A stretch of 64,000 bases of DNA from Pantoea sp. Lij88 (GCF_030062155.1 NZ_CP118267.1:1-64000), one strand, 5' to 3'. Positions 18,301-26,850 are shown, numbered from the stretch's first letter. A program made the numbers and translations. The notes: generated from the sequence alone by a model not told the origin.

Positions 18301-18425
18301 ATGCCATCGGCACCGGCGTTTTCGGGGGGATCATCAGCGCTACGGTTCTGGCCGTTATTTTTGTTCCGCTGTTTTTTGTCACCGTGATGACACTGCGCAA
18401 CAGGCTGAGTGCGCATGAAAAATGA
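15330..18425 (+). CDS. RND multidrug efflux pump (AcrB/MexB/AdeB family)
   Basis: Proton-driven drug exporter of the HAE-1 family, 1031 residues. The first membrane helix (MAQFFIMRPVFAWVVALFII) is typical of the family. The helix-4 proton-relay pair is seen in GIIVDDAIVVVENVERIM (two Asp). The TM10 Lys is in GLSAKNAVLIVEFA. Two large periplasmic loops are present. It should form a trimer in the inner membrane with the upstream adaptor. Together with the following response regulator and kinase, the layout resembles AdeAB-AdeRS of Acinetobacter or SmeAB-SmeRS of Stenotrophomonas, though in a single direction. Confidence 0.95.
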   Translation: MAQFFIMRPVFAWVVALFIILFGIIAIPKLPVARYPSVAPPNVTITATWAGASPQTMNDTVVSLIERELSSVKNLLYFESSTDTSGQATITVTFKPGTNAELAQVDVQNRIKTVESRLPQTVRQNGLQVESADTGFLMIISLTSKAGKTDSEALSDYMARNVVEELRRLPGVGRVQLFGAESALRIWVDPARLLSLNLTMSDISAAITQQNAQIAPGRVGDEPALPGQMVTLPLTVEGQLTTPEAFGRIVLRANQDGSSVKLSDVAKVEAGSQSYSMLMRENGQNSTGAAIMLAPGANAVKTAAAVTSRMQELSLSMPEDIRYAIPFNTAPFVKLSIGKVIHTLLEAMVLVFVVMYLFLQNIRYTFIPAIVAPIALLGTLSVMLLAGFSVNVLTMSGLVLAIGIIVDDAIVVVENVERIMREENLGPREATSKAMREITGAITGITLVLTAVFIPMGFASGSVGIIYRQFAFSMATAILFSALLALTLTPALCATLLKMPSDHARRGFFGLFNRGVDRLTNRYSGWTGVTLKRSGRMMLLFIALCAGTGLAFSQLSSAFLPEEDQGYFMTAFQLPAEATQQRTLAVVKKYEEALNSRSAIATNQSIIGFGFSGAGANTALAFTVLKEGKERGNNTTRGEVEFVGQAMRDSPEGTIMTMMPPAIEELGNTSGFTLRLEDRANQGYAALEAAQNTLLQLAAKSNKVTQVYPDGLPPGTTVRLNIDREKANAMGVSFASISDTLSAAMGSLYVNDYPNKGRMQQVIIQAEANDRMQIDDILNLYVRSSENRMVALKTFVTPVWSSAPLQQVRYQGYPVMRLSGSAAPGVSSGDAMKEMEALARQLPPGFAVEWTGQSLQEQLSAAQAPMLMALSVLVIFLVLAALYESWAIPLSVLMVIPLGIAGAVAAVMIRGLSDDVFFKVGLITVIGLSAKNAVLIVEFARQLHQEGKSLREAAITAARMRLRPIIMTSLAFGLGVVPMIMASGPASETQHAIGTGVFGGIISATVLAVIFVPLFFVTVMTLRNRLSAHEK

Positions 18426-18613
18426 TATGCAAACTGCGCGCCCAGCGCGTATCTCGTCTGATTTATTGTTTCACGGACCTGATATCATCATGACAACGTC
18501 CCTGAAGCCATGGCGACGTTAACACTCTTTTAGTACGAGCCCGGCGGCGGTCTTTCAGAATCAGATCTGCACCGTCGCCGTCCGGGTCGATACAGATCGA
18601 AGACAGGATAAGG

Positions 18614-19309
18614 ATGAACAGCAGCGTGATTTTAATCGTCGAAGATGATGTTGAAATAGCCGCAATATTAACCGCCTATCTGCAGAATGCCGGTTACACG
18701 GTAAGTCATGCGGAAAACGGAGCGTTAGCCCTGGCGTTTTGTGCGACATCCTCACCTGAGCTGATCATACTGGATGTCCGCATGCCGGTGATGGATGGCT
18801 GGCAGGTACTGGCCGAAGTGCGTCGGCGCGGAAATACCCCGGTCATTATGCTTACGGCCAACGACGATGATGTGGATAAACTTTCCGCACTCCGTATTGG
18901 GGCCGATGATTATGTCGTTAAGCCGTTTAATCCTGCTGAGGTGGTGGCACGGGTTCAGGCCGTATTGAGACGTACCCAGGTTATCACGCGTTCGCAAGAT
19001 ATTTACTCTACCCGATCGCTTTCCATTAACCTGCAGCAGCACAGCGTGGTGGTTAAACCTGACGGGACGGATATCGCCCCCCGCCTGACCACAACCGAGT
19101 TCAGATTGATCACCCATTTTGTGCGCGAACCTAACCGGGTTTTCAGCCGGGATGAACTGCTGGACGCGTGTTTTCCGGAAGGTGACACGTTACCGCGAAC
19201 CGTTGACAGCCATATCAGTAAATTACGCAGGAAACTCGATGACGCGGGGGTATCAGGACTGCTGCAAAATGTGAGGGGCTTCGGATATCGCCTGGGAGAG
19301 AGTAAATGA
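18614..19309 (+). CDS. OmpR-family response regulator (AdeR/SmeR/BaeR-like)
   Basis: A 231-residue two-component regulator. The receiver domain has the acidic pair EDD at 10-12, phospho-acceptor Asp54 in IILDVRMPVMDGW, and a Lys in DYVVKPF. A winged-helix DNA-binding domain is at about 135-230 (TTTEFRLI, VDSHISKLRRKL, VRGFGYRL). It lies 188 bp downstream of the pump gene and overlaps the kinase gene by 4 bases. It probably controls the adjacent pump operon; I did not identify its binding site. Confidence 0.93.
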   Translation: MNSSVILIVEDDVEIAAILTAYLQNAGYTVSHAENGALALAFCATSSPELIILDVRMPVMDGWQVLAEVRRRGNTPVIMLTANDDDVDKLSALRIGADDYVVKPFNPAEVVARVQAVLRRTQVITRSQDIYSTRSLSINLQQHSVVVKPDGTDIAPRLTTTEFRLITHFVREPNRVFSRDELLDACFPEGDTLPRTVDSHISKLRRKLDDAGVSGLLQNVRGFGYRLGESK

Positions 19310-20382
19310 AGCAGCGTGGTCTAAGCGGGCAGCTGAACTGGCTCATCGTCAAAGTTACGATCTATTCCTTCCTGACCTCGTTTGCCACCTACTCACTTTA
19401 TCCGACCGTTATTGGATTATTTTCAGGTCAGCTTGTTCCGCTCGATCTCGACCAGGGGACAGCCAGCGACTGGATTACCCTGCTGGTGACTACGCTGTTG
19501 ACGATAGCCGTTTCGGTGTTTTTTTCTGCACGGTTTGCGCGGCAGATGATCGTTCCTCTGGAGTCGCTGACTCACAGTGCAAAACGCGTCGCGGAAGGTG
19601 ATTTGAGTGCACGAGCCAGTGAAGGCGTAATAAAAATCGGTGAGATTAATGCGCTGGTCAAAGACTTCAACCGCATGGCGGAAACCCTTGAAACCCTGTC
19701 AAACGATAGCCGGACCTGGAACGCTGCTATCGCACATGAATTAAGAACCCCGGTGACGATATTACGCGGGAGACTTCAGGGTTTAGCTGACGGCATATTT
19801 GCGCCCGATCATAAGCTCTTCGTTAATCTGATTCATCAGACCGATGGCCTGACGCGGTTAATTGAAGATCTCCGCACGCTGAGTCTGGCCCAGTCGGGAC
19901 ATCTGCCTATTCACTATGAGCGCGTGAATATCAAAAGTGAGATTGAATCGTTAGCTGAACTGGTGAAAGAGGACTTCAAAGCCAGTCACCACTCACTCGT
20001 GCTGAAAGTTAATCCCGCCATCATTGAATGCGATACTTTACGCTTCAGGCAGGTGCTGCTGGCCTTTCTGGAAAATGCCCGTCGTTATTCAATCCCGGGT
20101 GTCGTCATGATCTCCTGTGAGCAGGATGCAGAAGGCGTCGCGGTGCATATAGACGATGAGGGACCGGGAATCGATCAGGCTTTTGCCAGGACGATATGGG
20201 ATGCGTTTGTGCGCACCGATGATTCTCGTTCCCGCCTGAGTGGCGGGACAGGTTTAGGTCTGGCGGTTGTCAAAGCGATAGTGCTGGCCCATGGTGGAAA
20301 AGTCTCCTGTGAAAAAAACGAACTTAATGGCACCCGATTTTCTTTCTGGCTTCCGCAGGCTAAAGTCAGCCAGCCTGGCTGA
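19306..20382 (+). CDS. Sensor histidine kinase (AdeS/SmeS-like)
   Basis: A 358-residue inner-membrane kinase. Two membrane spans (about residues 12-45 and 60-82) enclose a very short periplasmic segment. A HAMP region (PLESLTHSAKRVAEGDLSAR) and H-box IAHELRTPVTIL with His near residue 144 follow. The ATPase domain has N (FLENARRYS), G1 (DDEGPGID) and G2 (GGTGLGLAVVKAIV) boxes. Pairs with the overlapping response regulator. The short sensor loop suggests detection of membrane-embedded or membrane-perturbing compounds. Confidence 0.93.
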   Translation: MKQRGLSGQLNWLIVKVTIYSFLTSFATYSLYPTVIGLFSGQLVPLDLDQGTASDWITLLVTTLLTIAVSVFFSARFARQMIVPLESLTHSAKRVAEGDLSARASEGVIKIGEINALVKDFNRMAETLETLSNDSRTWNAAIAHELRTPVTILRGRLQGLADGIFAPDHKLFVNLIHQTDGLTRLIEDLRTLSLAQSGHLPIHYERVNIKSEIESLAELVKEDFKASHHSLVLKVNPAIIECDTLRFRQVLLAFLENARRYSIPGVVMISCEQDAEGVAVHIDDEGPGIDQAFARTIWDAFVRTDDSRSRLSGGTGLGLAVVKAIVLAHGGKVSCEKNELNGTRFSFWLPQAKVSQPG

Positions 20383-20592
20383 AGAGTAATAAATGCTGCC
20401 TGAATGCGTTCTTAAATGATTTCGGATTAACATCTGATTAAAAACGCGCCAACTGTTCTGCTTATTACGCGAAAAGCGTAACCACTGGTAACTAACATCG
20501 TGATTCCTGTATCCCGGCAAGTTAAATGCCCAAAAGAGTGGCTATGCTCTGATGAGTTCAACGTGCAACTATGACTACCAGGATATTAAGTG

Positions 20593-20823
20593 ATGAAAAA
20601 ATTATCAGTTATCGTTATTGCTACCGGCCTGTTTCTGTCAGTAAATTTACAGGCTAATGCCGAAGGATGTCTGAAAGGAGCTGCAGTAGGCGGCGTGGCA
20701 GGTCATGTTGCTCATCATGGTGTCGCCGGAGCGGCAGCGGGCTGTGCAGTCGGTCACCATATGGCGAAGAAGAAACATAAAGAAGCTGAGAAAAACCAGC
20801 AGGCTCAGCCAGCACAGAACTAA
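20593..20823 (+). CDS. Small exported glycine-rich protein
   Basis: A 76-residue protein with a signal peptide (about 1-23, ending ANA), then a glycine-zipper-like stretch rich in Gly, Ala and His (GAAVGGVAGHVAHHGVAG), two cysteines and a lysine-rich tail. No specific function recognised. I chose ATG 20593 over GTG 20590 because the Shine-Dalgarno AGGA at about 20580 fits better. Monocistronic, followed by a strong terminator. The His-rich segment could bind metal. Confidence 0.75.
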   Translation: MKKLSVIVIATGLFLSVNLQANAEGCLKGAAVGGVAGHVAHHGVAGAAAGCAVGHHMAKKKHKEAEKNQQAQPAQN

Positions 20824-20868
20824 GCTGCACGGTAGTGCCGATAGTAGTGCCGATATAAAATACCCGAC

Positions 20869-20897
20869 TACCGGACAATGTATTTGTCCGGTATTTT
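20869..20897 (+). terminator. Intrinsic terminator
   Basis: Arms TACCGGACAA and TTGTCCGGTA, loop TGTAT, then TTTTA. It ends the glycine-rich small protein gene. Confidence 0.85.
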
Positions 20898-21011
20898 ATG
20901 CGTGCTGACCGTTAATTAACGATGCTATTCCGATTTAATAACTGAACTATTCAGGCAAGACCATTAGCTGAAAATTCAGATTATCGCGTTATAAAATCAC
21001 CCCCTGATTCT

Positions 21012-21308
21012 TTACGCGTCATGGCTGTTACGCCACTCCTCGACCATTTCCTTTGAAACTTCTTTTTTATAACAGATCGGTGCATAACCACCCTGCTTGC
21101 TCCATGCGCTTCGGCCGCCACAGCTGCTGCCATTACGGGCAGCGTTAAAAGGACAGGCACACACGCCAGGATAGGCTGCGATTGAGTCTTCGATGATAAG
21201 CTGACGGATTTGGTCATCGGATTGCTTCGCTGTTTTAGCTTCGGTAGCGCCAGCCCAAAGAAGCGTCATGGCCATAGCCAGAGAAACGACAATTTTGCTG
21301 TTATTCAT
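21012..21308 (-). CDS. Small exported cysteine-containing protein
   Basis: A 98-residue protein with a signal peptide (about 1-24, ending TEA). The mature part has the pattern PGVCACPFNAARNGSSCGGRSAW followed by a later Cys (APICYKK), giving four cysteines likely to form disulphides in the periplasm. I recall similar short proteins in many proteobacteria, but no function is established. A Shine-Dalgarno (GGAGGG on the coding strand) precedes ATG 21308. Convergent with the glycine-rich gene. Confidence 0.75.
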   Translation of the reverse strand: MNNSKIVVSLAMAMTLLWAGATEAKTAKQSDDQIRQLIIEDSIAAYPGVCACPFNAARNGSSCGGRSAWSKQGGYAPICYKKEVSKEMVEEWRNSHDA

Positions 21309-21470
21309 GATTCCCTCCAGAATTGAGGAGGATAAGTTAACGCAGGGCGATCGGGAGCAATGCTCTGAATAAGGGGCTACAAAGTGTCAATTCTGACGGT
21401 TGTTTTTTGCTCAGAGCAGAAGTGACTGTTTTTAATGAACCCGTCAACAAAACAGACCAGCATGACACTT

Positions 21471-21653
21471 TTACATCAGGGCCCAGAAGCTTAAACAGGG
21501 CACGCAGATGTGTAATTCAGCCAGATTAAAACGTCTTTTGAAAAAACGGCCTTTATCGATCCAGCCGCATAAGACCCTGCCATCTTCATATTCAAGCACA
21601 GTCATGGTTCTTCTTCTTTTCCGGCGACGAACGATGGTGCCCACCTCGATCAT
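21471..21653 (-). CDS. YodC-like (DUF2158-type) small protein
   Basis: A 60-residue protein with the pattern VGTIVRRR, MTVLEYEDGRVLCGWID, RRFNLAEL. This fits the beta-strand plan of YodC/DUF2158 proteins, which also have about 60 residues. Its ATG overlaps the stop of the upstream TetR gene (ATGA), so the two are translationally coupled. The C-terminal CVPCLSFW tail is unusual. Function unknown. Confidence 0.6.
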   Translation of the reverse strand: MIEVGTIVRRRKRRRTMTVLEYEDGRVLCGWIDKGRFFKRRFNLAELHICVPCLSFWALM

Positions 21654-22288
21654 GCGGATGCCTTAACCGCAGTATTCCCGGCTCCGCTATGCGTAATGCC
21701 CCGTACCGACCTGACAATAAAGTCATTACTTTTTCTGAGATCGTCTATATCTGGCTGAAGTTTGCCATATATCCTCATGCCTTCCAGCATCATGAAAATG
21801 CTTAATGCCATTACCCTCGCATCTTCCTCCTGACGAAAGATCTGCTGTTGCTGCCCTCTTATTAAGATGCTCTCTAATTCGTTGATAATATGATTGAATT
21901 TTGAGGATACTTTCGCTCTGACCGCTTCGTCACCCGGCAAAAGTTCACTGGCTGCCGCGATAGTAAAGCAACCTCTCTCTCCAGCAGGCGCAGATGAAAG
22001 CTGAGCCACAAATTCCAGCATTTCCCGCAGTGCAGCTTCTGGTGACATTTCTGCACTTCGCTTCACTGTTCTTGAAATACCTTCATCCATGTAGCGCTGC
22101 AAAGCCGCGAGGTAAATAGCGCGCTTATCCGAATAAAGTTTATAGATGCTGGCACTTGCCAGACCCGATGCTTTTTTAAGGTCTGCCATGGAAGTGGCCT
22201 GGTATCCGTTTTGCCAGAAACAATCGAGTGCTGTATCGAGGAACGCCTCGGGATCGAACTCTCTGGGTCTGCCTGCTGCTGCTTTCAT
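21650..22288 (-). CDS. TetR/AcrR-family transcriptional regulator
   Basis: A 212-residue repressor. The N-terminal helix-turn-helix is at about residues 10-55 (TALDCFWQNGYQATSMADL, then ASIYKLYSDK). The ligand domain resembles that of AcrR/YcdC-type regulators with GERGCFTIAAA. A perfect palindrome (22313-22336) sits just upstream of its start and is probably its own operator. The only co-transcribed gene is the YodC-like one, so the main target may be that pair or a distant gene. Confidence 0.9.
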   Translation of the reverse strand: MKAAAGRPREFDPEAFLDTALDCFWQNGYQATSMADLKKASGLASASIYKLYSDKRAIYLAALQRYMDEGISRTVKRSAEMSPEAALREMLEFVAQLSSAPAGERGCFTIAAASELLPGDEAVRAKVSSKFNHIINELESILIRGQQQQIFRQEEDARVMALSIFMMLEGMRIYGKLQPDIDDLRKSNDFIVRSVRGITHSGAGNTAVKASA

Positions 22289-22312
22289 GAGATTCTCCTG
22301 TGCTGAAAATTG

Positions 22313-22336
22313 ATTGTAGATCGATCAATCTACAAT
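22313..22336. promoter_or_regulatory. Palindromic operator upstream of the TetR gene
   Basis: Perfect 9-bp arms ATTGTAGAT and ATCTACAAT around the 6-base centre CGATCA, 25 bp upstream of the regulator start codon. Size and position fit autoregulation by a TetR-family dimer. Confidence 0.75.
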
Positions 22337-22448
22337 TGAAAGCATTCTTGAGAACCCTGCGTTAAACGGCATGATCTTTTACTCAGGTGTTTCTGTTCAG
22401 CGGGCGGCCAGATGATTAATAGCCGCCCTCTTGCGGCGGCGGGAAAAA

Positions 22449-22760
22449 CTACAGGGGCGTTACAGTCTGAACGTTATGCTGAAAAACGTAAGGATCAGAT
22501 AGCAGCTCAAATTGCTCGTCGTCCGGATAGGTCACGGCAATCTGATACTGTTCACCTGCAAACGCTTTTACTGCCTCCAAATCTTCCCAGTAGGTCGCCA
22601 GGAAAAAATGCTCCCATTCCCCCTGCGTTTCTCTGCGTACAAAAGCGCCCAGATTTCCTGGCGTCCCTTGTGAATGTTCTGTTCCCGTCTTCTGCAGATG
22701 ATTTGCAAAGCCTTCTGCATGCCTGACCGGTACGCATCCGTGCCATGTTCTGACAATCAT
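22449..22760 (-). CDS. Antibiotic-biosynthesis-monooxygenase (ABM) domain protein
   Basis: A 103-residue dimeric alpha-beta-barrel protein of the ABM type: MIVRTWHGCVP at the start, then FFLATYWEDLEAVKAFAG. Relatives are small cofactor-free oxygenases or stress proteins. ATG 22760 follows a good GAGGAT Shine-Dalgarno. The frame stays open upstream to 22847, but that extension has no conserved features. Monocistronic. Confidence 0.8.
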   Translation of the reverse strand: MIVRTWHGCVPVRHAEGFANHLQKTGTEHSQGTPGNLGAFVRRETQGEWEHFFLATYWEDLEAVKAFAGEQYQIAVTYPDDEQFELLSDPYVFQHNVQTVTPL

Positions 22761-23003
22761 TTCGCTATCCTCACGTTGTGGAAGGATTTTAACCTTAACA
22801 TGACATTGCGGTATAAAGGATTCGTCATCGGGCTTCCGGTTCGTCATATAACGCCCACTGGACGATTAAAAGAGGATGGCCTTTGTCTGTAGAAAGTCCG
22901 GCGTGATAATCTTCCGCCTGATATATCCTTTACCGGGACACCTGCCGGTTGAGGGATTATTCCACGCCATGTCCTTAATATTGACTCAGGGAGAGAGTTA
23001 CTG

Positions 23004-23507
23004 ATGAAAAGCTATTCGACAGCGCTGATAATCATCGCTGCGCTGGGCTGCATATTGATTTTTTTTGTGTGGTGCAATGAAATCGATCGCAATACCTTTC
23101 TGACTGAACCTGTGCTCGACGCATTATGGTTTGCCGTCCTGCCGCTGGGACTGGCTCTTTTTATGATCATAAAAAAATGGGGCAAGGGAGAGTCTGTCAA
23201 CGGCATCAAGGACAACGCTAAATTGCTCGGAGGGTCCGTTCTGATCATGACCTTTTTTAGCTATATGCTGCTGACCACGGTTATCTGGTTACTTCCCGGC
23301 ACCCTCAGCACGTATACCGCTTATAGCGAGTTTTCGGGCGGCGGGCGTAACGACTGTTCGGGTGTTGAGGTTAACGACCCGGACCTGCAAAGACGGATAA
23401 AGGTCTGTGAACCCGTGGGCAATTATTTTGCTGGCGGAACAGTTCGCGTGACTAAACGAAGCAATGCGGCAGGTATGAGCATTGTTAACGCCATAATTAA
23501 AGACTAA
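23004..23507 (+). CDS. Predicted inner-membrane protein, unknown function
   Basis: 167 residues with three hydrophobic segments (about 5-25, 40-58 and 74-98), then a roughly 70-residue C-terminal domain that should be periplasmic. That domain carries two cysteines (NDCSGVEV and IKVCEPVG) that could form a disulphide. No family recognised. ATG 23004 follows GGGAGAGAG. It stands alone and is convergent with the ABC transporter operon; an imperfect hairpin without a T-run (23527-23546) lies between. Confidence 0.7.
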   Translation: MKSYSTALIIIAALGCILIFFVWCNEIDRNTFLTEPVLDALWFAVLPLGLALFMIIKKWGKGESVNGIKDNAKLLGGSVLIMTFFSYMLLTTVIWLLPGTLSTYTAYSEFSGGGRNDCSGVEVNDPDLQRRIKVCEPVGNYFAGGTVRVTKRSNAAGMSIVNAIIKD

Positions 23508-23589
23508 ACGTCATTACGCTGCTCGTGGCCTGAGTCCCTTCAGGCCCACATGTATACTGCATGAACAGCCGTCACTGTTCCGTTAAAAC

Positions 23590-24927
23590 TCAGAACTCCA
23601 CATCCTCCAGGCTGAAGATCTCAGTCTGGTCATTGTAGGAAAATATCTCAGCGTAGCGTCCCCAGTTAATCACGCTGTTCAGCGTCTCTTCAGCTGCACT
23701 GTCAGAGAGGAAATCTTCAAGCTCCTGTTCAAAGCGCAAACGTGGCGCACGATGTCCGGGACGTTCATCCAGGACATTTTTTATCAGCGCCGCCAGGGGA
23801 ACGTAGCGCAACAGGTGAGAGGCGAACATCACTTTTCGCGGTTGGGTATCTGATCCGGCAAAGATCCGCGCAGGCGGAGTCAGGACGATATCCCCTTCGC
23901 TGACATCGGCAAATCCTAACGCCTGAAGCACCTCCGCAATCGGGAATAATTCATCCACTTCGAGATGCAGTGAACGGGCCACATCCGGCATGTCCGCCCT
24001 GCCGTGATAAGGTGCTGCCGCAAGCGTTTCGATCAGACCGGCGATGATGTTGGTCGATACCTGAGGCAGGCGGGTGCCTAACGTCAGGCTCTTTTTCACA
24101 GGATCATTAACCGATTTGGCCGTCATCCGGGTATAGACTTCATCGACCAGACGGCGGAATGCCGGATCCAGTCGATTTCGCGGATGCTTAAACGGCACCT
24201 GGATTTCGGCCATCACCCGTCCAGGGTTCGAGGACAACACCAGAATCCGGTCACACATAAAGACGGCTTCTTCAATATTATGCGTGACGATGAGCACCGA
24301 CTTCATCGGCATCTGCCCTTCGTTCCACAAATCGAGTAAGTCAGTACGCAGCGTTTCAGCGGTCAGTACATCGAGCGCGGAGAAAGGCTCATCCATCAGC
24401 AACAGCACCGGGTCAACCACCAGCGCGCGCGCAAATCCCACGCGCTGACGCATGCCGCCGGACAACTCCCGTGGGTAGGCGTTTTCATAACCATCCAGAC
24501 CGATGAGATCGATGGCAGCCAGGGCGCGCGTTCTGCGGTCCGACGCGTTAACACCCAGCGCCTCCAGTCCCGCCTCCACATTCTGTAAGACGGTCAGCCA
24601 GGGAAACAACGCAAAGGTCTGGAATACCATTGCCACCCCTTTGGCCGGACCGTTCAGCGGCTTGCCGAGATAATCAACCGAACCTGCACCGGGGCTGATC
24701 AGACCCGAGATAATGCGCAGTAAGGTGGATTTGCCGGAGCCCGAGCGCCCGAGCAACCCCACGATCTCCCCTTCCTTCAGGGTGAGATTGACGTCATCGA
24801 GAATAAGCATCTCTTCATGATTCGTCGCATAGCCGTGTTTAATTCCCTTCACAGAGAGGACCGCTGCGCTATCTTCTGCTTTTATTTTTTGTACGTCTGC
24901 GTTCTGCAACGCCTGGCTGTTTGTCAT
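23590..24927 (-). CDS. NitT/TauT-type ABC ATPase with AAA-associated C-terminal domain
   Basis: A 445-residue ATP-binding protein. The ABC domain (about residues 20-260) has Walker A GRSGSGKST, signature LSGGMRQRVGFARAL and Walker B LLLMDEPFSALD. The C-terminal region (about 290-445) matches the AAA-associated domain found in some nitrate/sulphonate-class importers. ATG 24927 follows AGGGGA and lies 10 bases after the permease stop; the frame stays open upstream without a better start. No substrate-binding protein is encoded nearby. Substrate unknown. Confidence 0.88.
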   Translation of the reverse strand: MTNSQALQNADVQKIKAEDSAAVLSVKGIKHGYATNHEEMLILDDVNLTLKEGEIVGLLGRSGSGKSTLLRIISGLISPGAGSVDYLGKPLNGPAKGVAMVFQTFALFPWLTVLQNVEAGLEALGVNASDRRTRALAAIDLIGLDGYENAYPRELSGGMRQRVGFARALVVDPVLLLMDEPFSALDVLTAETLRTDLLDLWNEGQMPMKSVLIVTHNIEEAVFMCDRILVLSSNPGRVMAEIQVPFKHPRNRLDPAFRRLVDEVYTRMTAKSVNDPVKKSLTLGTRLPQVSTNIIAGLIETLAAAPYHGRADMPDVARSLHLEVDELFPIAEVLQALGFADVSEGDIVLTPPARIFAGSDTQPRKVMFASHLLRYVPLAALIKNVLDERPGHRAPRLRFEQELEDFLSDSAAEETLNSVINWGRYAEIFSYNDQTEIFSLEDVEF

Positions 24928-24937
24928 CAGAAATCCC

Positions 24938-26674
24938 CTAGTTCGCGCGATATTTTGATTCAGCAAATTTGTATAAAGGTCGCCACAGCAGACGGTTGAA
25001 CAGCGTGACAAACAGCGACATGACGGCTATGCCCAGGATGATTTTTGGAAAATCCCCGGCGACCGTCATCTGCGCAATATAGGCGCCCAGGCCGTGAGCT
25101 TTAACCTGGGTGCTTCCCCACTGCACAAATTCCGACACGATACTGGCGTTCCACGCCCCGCCCGACGCGGTGATAGCGCCTGTGATGTAGTAAGGGAAAA
25201 TGGCCGGCAGCATCACCTGACGCCACCATTGCCAGCCACGGATATGGAAATTCGCCGCCGCTTCTTTGTAGTCGTTGGGAAAAGCCGTGGTGCCCGCGAT
25301 GACGTTAAACAGGATGTACCATTGCGTGCCCAGTATGATCAGCGGTGAAAGCCAGATGTCCGGATTAAGATCGAAATGGACAATCACTATCACGAAGACC
25401 GGGAACATCAGATTTGCCGGGAAGGCAGCCAGGAACTGGGCAACAGGCTGGATTTTTGCGGCCAGCGCAGGCCGCAGGCCGATCATCACCCCTAAAGGCA
25501 CCCATACCAGAGATGAAATGATAATCAGCAGGGTCACGCGTAATAGTGTAATCAGGCCCGCAGTAAAGACATGTCTGACATCGTCCAGGGTGATCTGGCC
25601 CTGCATATAGGCGATTACCCGGTAGCCGACATAGAGTGTGACGGCAATGACCAGCGCCCCCCAGCAAAAGTCAGCCAGGCGTGAGGTATTTTTGCTGTTA
25701 TTTTCCGGCGACAACGGCCTGCTGACAGGCAAACGCCAGTTGATACGCGCAACCGAGGAAAACAGCAGACGGATCGGTTTCATAAACTGCTGAATCAGCC
25801 AAGTTCGGCGGATCAGGTCGCGTACCCAGGAGGTCGGCGCGCGTTCGGAACGGGTATTTTCCATGCGGAATCTGTCAGCCCACGCCACAAGCGGTCTGAA
25901 CAGCAGCTGATCATAAGCCAGAATCACAATTACCATCGTGAGCAACACCCAGCCGACGGCGTAAATATCTTTATGCAGGATAGCCTGAGCCAGATAGCCC
26001 CCTACGCCGGGCAGCGTATAGGCATTATTACCTACGGTGATCGCTTCGGAGGCCACGATAAAGAACCAGCCACCTGACATCGACATCATCATGTTCCAGA
26101 CCAACCCCGGAACCGCGAAAGGCACGTCCAGTTTCCAGAAGCGCTGCCAGGCTGTCAGATGGAAACTGCGGGAAACTTCGGCCAAATCTTCAGGTACGGT
26201 GCGTAACGATTGATAGAAGCTAAACGTCATGTTCCAGGCCTGGCTGGTGAACAGAGCGAAGATCGCCGCCAGCTCGACGCCCAGCACCTGCCCCGGAAAC
26301 AGTGCAATAAAGAAGGTCACGGTAAAAGAGATATAGCCCAGCACCGGAACGGATTGCAGGATATCGAGAATGGGTACCAGTATTTTTTCAGCACGACGAC
26401 TTTTGGCGGCCAGCGTGCCGTAGATCAAACTAAATACCAGTGAGGCCAGCATAGCCACCAGCATGCGCAACGTGGTTCGCAGCGCGTAATCGGGTAAATT
26501 TTCAGGGTTAAGCGAAATAACCTGGGTTTTTAAACTTTCAATCGGCAACAACGTTTGATCAAAACCCACCGCCGCCATCGCTATCAGGCCGATGATGAGC
26601 GGGAATGCCACAACATCCCAGGCGTTGGGCATTAAACGCCTGTTGGCAGCAAGCATTGTAAACCTGAAGTTCAT
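24938..26674 (-). CDS. Double-domain ABC permease (NitT/TauT type)
   Basis: A 578-residue permease with two BPD-type transmembrane domains in one chain, about residues 20-270 and 335-575. Each has the coupling loop: SFHLTAWQRFWKLDVPFAVPG in the first, FHIRGWQWWRQVMLPAIFPY in the second. Single-chain permeases of this sort pair with the AAA-associated ATPase encoded just downstream. I chose ATG 26674, preceded by AGAGAGAG, over the upstream in-frame codon at 26719. First gene of a two-gene operon. Confidence 0.88.
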   Translation of the reverse strand: MNFRFTMLAANRRLMPNAWDVVAFPLIIGLIAMAAVGFDQTLLPIESLKTQVISLNPENLPDYALRTTLRMLVAMLASLVFSLIYGTLAAKSRRAEKILVPILDILQSVPVLGYISFTVTFFIALFPGQVLGVELAAIFALFTSQAWNMTFSFYQSLRTVPEDLAEVSRSFHLTAWQRFWKLDVPFAVPGLVWNMMMSMSGGWFFIVASEAITVGNNAYTLPGVGGYLAQAILHKDIYAVGWVLLTMVIVILAYDQLLFRPLVAWADRFRMENTRSERAPTSWVRDLIRRTWLIQQFMKPIRLLFSSVARINWRLPVSRPLSPENNSKNTSRLADFCWGALVIAVTLYVGYRVIAYMQGQITLDDVRHVFTAGLITLLRVTLLIIISSLVWVPLGVMIGLRPALAAKIQPVAQFLAAFPANLMFPVFVIVIVHFDLNPDIWLSPLIILGTQWYILFNVIAGTTAFPNDYKEAAANFHIRGWQWWRQVMLPAIFPYYITGAITASGGAWNASIVSEFVQWGSTQVKAHGLGAYIAQMTVAGDFPKIILGIAVMSLFVTLFNRLLWRPLYKFAESKYRAN

Positions 26675-26850
26675 AGGCTCTCTCTTTAACCGATCGCTGG
26701 AGTGCAAAAATAGATACAAGGCTGGGATTATCAGGCAGGCAGATTAAACGCATCGTTGACCAAAACGCTTTTTAGATTAATTTTTTGTTACAACAGGTTA
26801 GGGCCGGTTTTTTTGAGAGAGGGAAAACAGGATGGGTGAAAATAAAATTA

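Noticed and set aside
17765..18400. 211-codon open frame on the minus strand
   Set aside because: Antisense to the highly conserved AcrB-type pump; low-complexity composition typical of an antisense shadow.
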